A DNA stretch of 64,000 bases from positions 41,354-105,353 of the forward strand of contig JACWEP010000001.1 of NCBI GenBank assembly GCA_014653375.1, written 5' to 3'. The notes under the pieces were generated by a model. It was not told the origin of the DNA and did not search any database. It saw nothing but the letters and a program-made list of their open reading frames with translations. Below are positions 58,350 to 64,000 of this stretch, one piece after another. Numbering within the stretch: the first letter of the stretch is position 1; every line of letters begins with the position of its first letter. Both the position numbers and the translations under genes were made by a program. The DNA is from Pelagibacterales bacterium SAG-MED48 (GTDB taxonomy: Bacteria; Pseudomonadota; Alphaproteobacteria; Pelagibacterales; Pelagibacteraceae).

Positions 58350-61193
58350 ATGTTTCTAGGAGATTATTTTAACAATATAAAAAATAATTATAAAAATTTT
58401 TTTTTTTCAGATATTTCATTTAATAGCAATCAAGTAAAAAAAAATAATATTTTTTTTGCAATCAAAGGAAATAAAGTAGATGGAAATAATTTTATATTAT
58501 CGGCAATAAAAAATGGCGCAAAAATTATTGTAACTGAAAAAAAAGAAGATGGATTTAAAAATAATATTTTATTTATTAAATCTAGAAATGTAAGAAAATT
58601 ATTAGCTGAAATTTCTTTTAAAATTTATAATGATATTCCAAAAAATATAATTGCTGTTACCGGTACTAATGGAAAGTCATCAATTGCAGATTTTTACTAT
58701 CAAATATTAGATTTAAATAAAAAAAAAGTTGCTTCTATTGGAACTTTAGGAGTTAAATCCAAAAATCTTAAAATAAATTTATTAAACACAACAATAAACC
58801 CTATAAAATTAAGTAAGATTTTGAGTAATTTAAAAAAACAAAATATAGATAATGTAATTATGGAAGCATCAAGTCATGGTTTGAAACAAAATAGATTAGA
58901 TGGATTGCTTTTTAATACTGGTATATTTACAAATTTATCACAAGATCATTTAGATTATCATAAAAACCTAAATAATTATTTAAAAGCTAAACTTTATTTA
59001 TTCGAAAAATTAATAAAAAAGAATGGTAATGTGATAGCTGATAAAGAAATACCCCAATTTCAAAAGATAAAAAAAATTACACTAAATAAAAATTTAAATC
59101 TTTATTCATTAAATAGTCAAAAAAATAATTTTCAATATTTGTCGCATAGGTTCCAGGGAGAAGCTCAACTATTACAAATTAGCCATAATAATTTAATTTA
59201 TAAGATTAAGCTTAATTTGATAGGAAAAATTCAATTAAAGAATGTACAGATGGCAATTGCCGCTGCAATAAAAAGTGATATTGATATAAAAAAAATCCTT
59301 AAAGTTATTCCTAAGATTAAATCTGTAGAGGGTAGATTTGAAAAAATTGGCAAAATTAAAAATCAATCTAAGGTAATTTTGGATTATGCTCATACACCAG
59401 ATGCTTTAAGAACTTGTCTTTTAAATTTAAAAGAACAATTTCCTGGTCAAAAAATTTCGTTAGTATTTGGATGTGGAGGCAATAGAGATCAGGATAAAAG
59501 AGCTAAAATGGGTAAAATTGCAGATATTTTTGCTAATAAAATATATCTTACTGATGATAATCCAAGAACAGAAGGCCCTAATAAAATAAGAAACGATATA
59601 AAAAAGGGAATAAAAAAACAAACAATATTAGAATTTCCTAATAGGACGAGGGCAATTACAGAAGCAATTAATAATTTAAATACAGGAGAAATTTTACTTG
59701 TAGCGGGAAAAGGACATGAAACTATTCAAGAAATAGGTGTAAAAAAAATTATCTTTTCAGACAAAAAAGTTATTTTAAATGCAATTAAAATAAAGAATTT
59801 ATCTTTATCAAATAATTTAAAATTTAATATTCTCAAAGAGCTATCTGAAGAAAAAAAATTATCTTCCAGGATTACTTTGAAGAAAGCACAAATTAACTCT
59901 AAAGAAATAAAAAAAGGTGATATTTTTTTTGCAATTAAGGGAAAAAAGAATGATGGAAATAAATTTATAAGTGAAGCCTTTAATAAAAAAGCATCCATAG
60001 CAATAGTAAATAAGATTAGTAAAAATAATAATATTAAACATCAAATTAAAGTAAGAGATTCTTTAAAATTTTTAACACAAAGTTCTAAAGTCTATAGAAA
60101 AAATATTAATACAAAAATTGTTGCAATCACAGGAAGCTGTGGAAAAACTACCTTAAAAGAATTATTAGGTAATTCATTAAAAAAACTATCTAAAACTAGT
60201 ACCTCACCAAAATCATATAATAATAAATATGGTGTTCCATTAAGTCTTTTTAATTTAAATCAAAAAGATGATTATGGAGTTCTAGAAATTGGTATGGATA
60301 AAAAAGGTGAGATTGACTATCTTTCAAAAATTGTTCAACCAGACGTAAGTGTAATTACAAATATCAATTATGCTCATGCTAAAAATTTTAAGAATTTAAA
60401 ACAAATTGCACTAGCTAAATCAGAAATAATTCATAATACAAAAAATAACGGTTTTATTGTTTTAAATGCTGATGATAATTTTTTTACATTTCATAAAAAG
60501 ATTGCTTTAAAAAAAAATTTAAAAATTGTGTCATTTGGCATCAAAAGCAAATATTCTAATATAAAGTTTATGAATATTAAAAAGTTTAAAAAAAGATTTA
60601 AAGTGACTATTAAAATTAATCATTTAAAGACTTATTTTTTAATTCCTAATGATTTTGAAAATTATATTTCTAATATTTTAGCAGCTTTAGCTGTAATGAG
60701 CATCTTTTTGGATATTTCTAAAATAAATAAAAATATTTTTAATAATTTTAATGTACCAAATGGAAGAGGCGATATTTCTAAAATAAAAATTAATAAAAAA
60801 AACTTAAATTTAATAGACGAAAGTTATAATTCAAATCCATTATCTCTTAAGTCTGCAATTCTTAACTATGATAAAATTAACTCAAATAAATCAAAAAAAT
60901 ATTTACTATTGGGTGATATGTTAGAACTTGGGCAGCATAGTAAAAAACTTCATCAATCTATGGTGGCTGTAATTAATCGGTCCAACATAGACAAAGTATT
61001 TGTTAAGGGGAGAAATGTTTCTTTTATCTTCAATTCTGTTTTAAATTCTAAAAAAGGAAGAATATTAGATAGTAATTCTCAAATTATTGATTTAATTAAA
61101 AATCATTTTAATAATAATGATTATTTAATGATTAAGGCCTCAAAGGCGACAGGATTCAACAAGATGGTGAATAATTTGAAAGGTTTAAAATAA
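58350..61193 (+). CDS. Bifunctional MurE-MurF peptidoglycan precursor ligase
   Basis: One 947-residue open frame carries both ligases. The MurE part (about 1-490) has the P-loop VTGTNGKSS near residue 105, EASSHGLKQNRLDGL, and DNPRTEGP, the DNPR motif of meso-diaminopimelate-adding enzymes. The MurF part (about 505-947) repeats the N-terminal binding domain (KKGDIFFAIKGKKNDGN), then AITGSCGKTTLKELL and LEIGMDKKGEIDYLS. In most bacteria these are two genes. No stop or internal frameshift separates the halves. Confidence 0.93.
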   Translation: MFLGDYFNNIKNNYKNFFFSDISFNSNQVKKNNIFFAIKGNKVDGNNFILSAIKNGAKIIVTEKKEDGFKNNILFIKSRNVRKLLAEISFKIYNDIPKNIIAVTGTNGKSSIADFYYQILDLNKKKVASIGTLGVKSKNLKINLLNTTINPIKLSKILSNLKKQNIDNVIMEASSHGLKQNRLDGLLFNTGIFTNLSQDHLDYHKNLNNYLKAKLYLFEKLIKKNGNVIADKEIPQFQKIKKITLNKNLNLYSLNSQKNNFQYLSHRFQGEAQLLQISHNNLIYKIKLNLIGKIQLKNVQMAIAAAIKSDIDIKKILKVIPKIKSVEGRFEKIGKIKNQSKVILDYAHTPDALRTCLLNLKEQFPGQKISLVFGCGGNRDQDKRAKMGKIADIFANKIYLTDDNPRTEGPNKIRNDIKKGIKKQTILEFPNRTRAITEAINNLNTGEILLVAGKGHETIQEIGVKKIIFSDKKVILNAIKIKNLSLSNNLKFNILKELSEEKKLSSRITLKKAQINSKEIKKGDIFFAIKGKKNDGNKFISEAFNKKASIAIVNKISKNNNIKHQIKVRDSLKFLTQSSKVYRKNINTKIVAITGSCGKTTLKELLGNSLKKLSKTSTSPKSYNNKYGVPLSLFNLNQKDDYGVLEIGMDKKGEIDYLSKIVQPDVSVITNINYAHAKNFKNLKQIALAKSEIIHNTKNNGFIVLNADDNFFTFHKKIALKKNLKIVSFGIKSKYSNIKFMNIKKFKKRFKVTIKINHLKTYFLIPNDFENYISNILAALAVMSIFLDISKINKNIFNNFNVPNGRGDISKIKINKKNLNLIDESYNSNPLSLKSAILNYDKINSNKSKKYLLLGDMLELGQHSKKLHQSMVAVINRSNIDKVFVKGRNVSFIFNSVLNSKKGRILDSNSQIIDLIKNHFNNNDYLMIKASKATGFNKMVNNLKGLK

Positions 61194-62279
61194 ATGCTCT
61201 ATCAATTTCTATTAAATTTTGTTGATACTTTTACCTCTTTAAATGTTTTTAAATATATAACTTTTAGAACGGGATTGTCTTTGTTTACTTCATTAATTAT
61301 TGTTTTGATAATTGGTGGCCCTTTTATTAATTTTTTTTCAAATAAAAAAATATTAAATCCTATCCGTGATGATGGGCCAGAAAACCATATAATTAAAAAA
61401 ATTGGGACACCAACAATGGGTGGAGTAATTATTCTATTTGGACTTTTAGTTTCTGTTTTATTTTGGGGAGATTTATCAAATATTAGTGTTCTTTTTTGTA
61501 TTTACATCGCTATTTCATTCGGTTTGCTTGGTGCGCTTGATGACTACAAAAAGATAAAATATAATAATTCCTCTGGTATTTCATCAAAATTTAAAATTTT
61601 ATCTCAAATTCTTTTAGCTTTTTTTGGAGTTTCATTTTTTGTTTATTTTGTTGATTATCAAGAAATTACCAACTTATATTTTCCTTTTTTTAAAAATTTA
61701 ATAATAAACCTTGGGTGGTTTTTTATACCTTTTTCAGTATTTGTAATAATTGGTTCATCGAATGCTGTAAATTTAACAGATGGACTTGATGGATTAGCAA
61801 CAGTACCGGTAATTTTAGTTGCAGGTTGTTTTGCTTTTATAAGTTATGTAACTGGAAATATTATTTTTTCAGATTATTTACAAATTCCTTATATAGAGGG
61901 TACAGGAGAAGTTTCTATTTTTTGTGGAGCAATAATAGGATCTTGTTTAGGTTTTTTATGGTTTAACGCACCACCAGCAAAAATTTTTATGGGAGACACA
62001 GGTTCACTAGCACTTGGCGGCTCTTTAGGGGCGGTAGGAATAATTACCAAGCACGAGATAGTGTTAGCTATAACAGGTGGCCTGTTTGTCCTTGAAGCTG
62101 TTTCGGTAATGGTTCAAGTAATTTCTTTTAAACTTACAGGAAAGCGAATTTTTAGAATGGCACCAATACATCATCATTTTGAAAAAAAAGGATGGGCCGA
62201 GTCAACTGTTGTAATTAGATTTTGGATTATATCAATTATTCTGGCAATGATAGGTTTAGCTACATTAAAATTAAGATAA
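61194..62279 (+). CDS. mraY: Phospho-N-acetylmuramoyl-pentapeptide transferase
   Basis: Transfers the muramyl pentapeptide to undecaprenyl phosphate, giving lipid I. The 361-residue polytopic protein has KKIGTPTMGGVIIL, GALDDYKKIKYNN with the catalytic aspartates, NAVNLTDGLDGLA, FMGDTGSLALGG, and the C-terminal APIHHHFEKKGWAE. It directly follows murEF, and its TAA shares bases with the murD ATG. Confidence 0.97.
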   Translation: MLYQFLLNFVDTFTSLNVFKYITFRTGLSLFTSLIIVLIIGGPFINFFSNKKILNPIRDDGPENHIIKKIGTPTMGGVIILFGLLVSVLFWGDLSNISVLFCIYIAISFGLLGALDDYKKIKYNNSSGISSKFKILSQILLAFFGVSFFVYFVDYQEITNLYFPFFKNLIINLGWFFIPFSVFVIIGSSNAVNLTDGLDGLATVPVILVAGCFAFISYVTGNIIFSDYLQIPYIEGTGEVSIFCGAIIGSCLGFLWFNAPPAKIFMGDTGSLALGGSLGAVGIITKHEIVLAITGGLFVLEAVSVMVQVISFKLTGKRIFRMAPIHHHFEKKGWAESTVVIRFWIISIILAMIGLATLKLR

Positions 62280-63580
62280 TGATAAAAAATAAAAATATTT
62301 TTTTAGAAAAAAAAATATTGATCTATGGGCTTGGTAAAAGTGGAGTCTCATCATATAAATTTTTGAAAAATAAAGCAGATCTATATTTGTTTGATGATAA
62401 TGAAAAAAAAAACATTAAATTAAAATCGAATCTAAGACTTCATACTCTCAAAGAGATATCAAAAATTAATTTTGATAAAATTATTATTAGTCCAGGAATT
62501 AATATTTCAAAATGTAAATTGTCTAAAACTTTAAAGAAGAATTCTTCAAAAATTTATACTGATTTAGATATATTTTATTCATTCTATAAGAATAAAAGCA
62601 TCACCGTAACAGGAACAAATGGTAAATCTACAACTGCTCAAATTTTGTACGAGGTTTTAGAGGACCAAAGATATGATGTAAGATTAATTGGCAATATTGG
62701 AAACCCCGCACTATCTGAAAAAAAGATTACAAAACACACCATATTTGTAATTGAAGCTTCATCTTATCAATTAGAGTATAGTCAAATTTTTAGCTCTAAA
62801 TACGCAGCAATTCTTAATATTGCACCCGATCACATAGAGAGACATAAAAATTTAAAAAATTATATTACTGCAAAATTTAAACTATTAGTTTCCCAACCTA
62901 ATAATGCTACAGCATTTATAAATAAAAATGACCCATTAATTACTAAAAAAATTGATAACAACAATCTTAAACAAAAAATCATCAAAATTGATTCAAAAAA
63001 AAGTAACAAAATATATAATCAGATAAAAAATGAATATTTTTTATCCTCAGGTAATAAAGAAAATTTATCTTTTGTTTTAAAGATTTTAAAAATATTCAAA
63101 TTAAATAATAAGATTTTACTAAAAACATTAAATAAATTTAAAGGATTAAAATATCGACAACAAATTATTTTCAAAAATAAAAATTTAACTATTATAAACG
63201 ACTCAAAATCAACAAGTTTTGCTTCCTCAGAAAATTTATTAAAAAATCTAAATTATGTTTATTGGATTTTAGGGGGCATACCTAAAAAAAGTGATCAATT
63301 TAAATTATCTAAAAAACATTGTAAAAATTTTAAAGCTTATATTTTTAGTAAACATCATAAAGAATTTAAAAAAAATCTTAAAAATAAAATTATTGTTAAA
63401 AACTTAAAAGATTTAAAAGATATATTAAATGAAATATTTTTAGATATAAAAAAAAAAAAATTAGAAAAAAATATCATTTTATTTAGTCCTGCAGGTGCAT
63501 CTTTTGATAATTTTAAAAATTTTGAGGATAGAGGTTTATACTTTAATAAATTGATTAAAAAATTTATAAATGCAAAGTGA
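62279..63580 (+). CDS. murD: UDP-N-acetylmuramoyl-L-alanine-D-glutamate ligase
   Basis: Adds D-glutamate to UDP-MurNAc-L-Ala. The start is the ATG at 62279 (MIKNKNIFLEKKILIYGLGKSG), overlapping the mraY stop as TAATG; an earlier TTG at 62222 would lie inside mraY. In 433 residues there are VTGTNGKSTTAQIL, IEASSYQLEYS, NIAPDHIERHKN, and the C-terminal LFSPAGASFDNFKNFEDRG. It overlaps ftsW by 11 bases. Confidence 0.95.
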   Translation: MIKNKNIFLEKKILIYGLGKSGVSSYKFLKNKADLYLFDDNEKKNIKLKSNLRLHTLKEISKINFDKIIISPGINISKCKLSKTLKKNSSKIYTDLDIFYSFYKNKSITVTGTNGKSTTAQILYEVLEDQRYDVRLIGNIGNPALSEKKITKHTIFVIEASSYQLEYSQIFSSKYAAILNIAPDHIERHKNLKNYITAKFKLLVSQPNNATAFINKNDPLITKKIDNNNLKQKIIKIDSKKSNKIYNQIKNEYFLSSGNKENLSFVLKILKIFKLNNKILLKTLNKFKGLKYRQQIIFKNKNLTIINDSKSTSFASSENLLKNLNYVYWILGGIPKKSDQFKLSKKHCKNFKAYIFSKHHKEFKKNLKNKIIVKNLKDLKDILNEIFLDIKKKKLEKNIILFSPAGASFDNFKNFEDRGLYFNKLIKKFINAK

Positions 63581-64000
63581 TAGTTTTTTTTATAAATTTT
63601 ATTATCAATGGTGGAAAAACATTGATAAACCGATTTTTTTTCTCATAACACTTTTATTCATAATTGGATTATTTTTTTCATTAGTTTCAACTTCATTAAT
63701 TGCCTCAGATAAATTAGATACAAACAGTTATTTCTTTTTTTTTAAACATCTAATTTATATATGTATTGGTATATTTATAATTTTTATTTTTTCCTCTATT
63801 AATACTGATCAATTATTTAAATATTCAATTATTCTTTTTTTTATTTCTTTAATTTCTCTATTTTTGGTTCCAATTATTGGTATAGAAGTAAAAGGTTCAA
63901 AAAGATGGATAGATTTATTTTTTTTACCAATTTTTCAAGAAACCAAAATAGATCCGACCATCATTAATGGAGGTGTGATCAATTCTATTAACAACTCAGC
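63570..64000 (+). CDS. ftsW: Cell division protein FtsW (N-terminal part, cut by window edge)
   Basis: The ATG at 63570 lies 11 bases inside murD and opens a frame that reaches the window end (about 143 residues). It has a cytoplasmic start (MQSDSFFYKFYYQWWKNID), hydrophobic helices at about 22-43, 57-77 and 83-103, then GIEVKGSKRWIDLFFLPIFQ. This last segment matches the SEDS-family loop KGSxRWI that precedes QPSE. After Gln (about 63939) the expected PSE...KP is missing. FtsW is preferred over RodA from its position. The last 60 bases do not look like FtsW. Confidence 0.8.
   Translation, partial: MQSDSFFYKFYYQWWKNIDKPIFFLITLLFIIGLFFSLVSTSLIASDKLDTNSYFFFFKHLIYICIGIFIIFIFSSINTDQLFKYSIILFFISLISLFLVPIIGIEVKGSKRWIDLFFLPIFQETKIDPTIINGGVINSINNS

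Overview
This window is a strongly A+T-rich, extremely gene-dense bacterial chromosome segment. Gene content and order point to an alphaproteobacterium of the SAR11 / Pelagibacter type: the mutY-dciA-dsbA-smc cluster, CcrM methylase, petABC, MarR-OmpR-EnvZ beside ilvE, ELM1-family protein, Lys/Asn/Ile-rich proteins and overlapping genes almost everywhere. The taxonomic call is inference from these traits; no marker gene was compared. I see no insertion sequence, prophage or CRISPR array, and no gene-free stretch over 300 bases. The longest gap is 257 bases, between rnpB and mraZ.

Layout. 1-5024: smc (cut by the left edge), dsbA-like and dciA on the minus strand, back to back with mutY and a flavin monooxygenase. 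5021-7617 (minus): CcrM-type methylase with its own promoter studded with GANTC sites, RNase HII, an unlisted 44-residue membrane protein, and a family-4-like uracil-DNA glycosylase. 7629-11544 (plus): TPR protein, ispE, tRNA-Gln and a CCA-adding enzyme. 11541-13322 (minus): greA, hemF, trmL. 13415-15973 (plus): the cytochrome bc1 operon petABC. 15950-21881 (minus): ychF, pth, rplY, prs, pgeF, a MidA/NDUFAF7 methyltransferase and lgt. 21914-24617: ubiK-like gene, then the EnvZ/OmpR/MarR operon facing ilvE across a perfect 24-bp palindrome. 25496-31232 (minus): one overlapping run uvrB-folM-like-folB-uvrC-pgsA. 31268-38330: aspartate aminotransferase, several NAD(P)-binding oxidoreductases, a DraG-fold protein, thioredoxin reductase, an ELM1-family protein and a 2OG-Fe(II) oxygenase. 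38333-40617: divergent Anbu proteasome-like peptidase and circularly permuted ATP-grasp protein. 40621-45516 (minus): carA-carB, followed by a MOSC gene lying between two copies of the carB 3' tail. 45644-49993 (plus): yqeY, dnaG, rpoD and two tRNAs. 50002-51915 (minus): a membrane protein, MlaC and MlaA. 51986-53127 (plus): an amidase and RNase P RNA. 53385-64000 (plus): a rearranged division/cell-wall cluster mraZ-ftsZ-rsmH-ftsL-ftsI-murEF-mraY-murD-ftsW (ftsW cut by the right edge).

How it fits together. The window carries core machinery for chromosome segregation, DNA repair, respiration, translation, replication/transcription initiation and peptidoglycan synthesis. Regulation is visible in three places. 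The ccrM promoter contains three GANTC sites. The mraZ-ftsZ promoter carries three 10-bp-spaced TGGGA boxes over its -10 region and a GANTC just upstream of its -35. A long palindrome overlaps the likely ilvE promoter opposite a MarR gene. The points most worth a second look are the non-canonical elbow of the tRNA-Val gene, the duplicated carB tail flanking the MOSC gene, the placement of ftsZ directly after mraZ, the fused murE-murF, and the lost metal-binding cysteines in DnaG and the uracil-DNA glycosylase.
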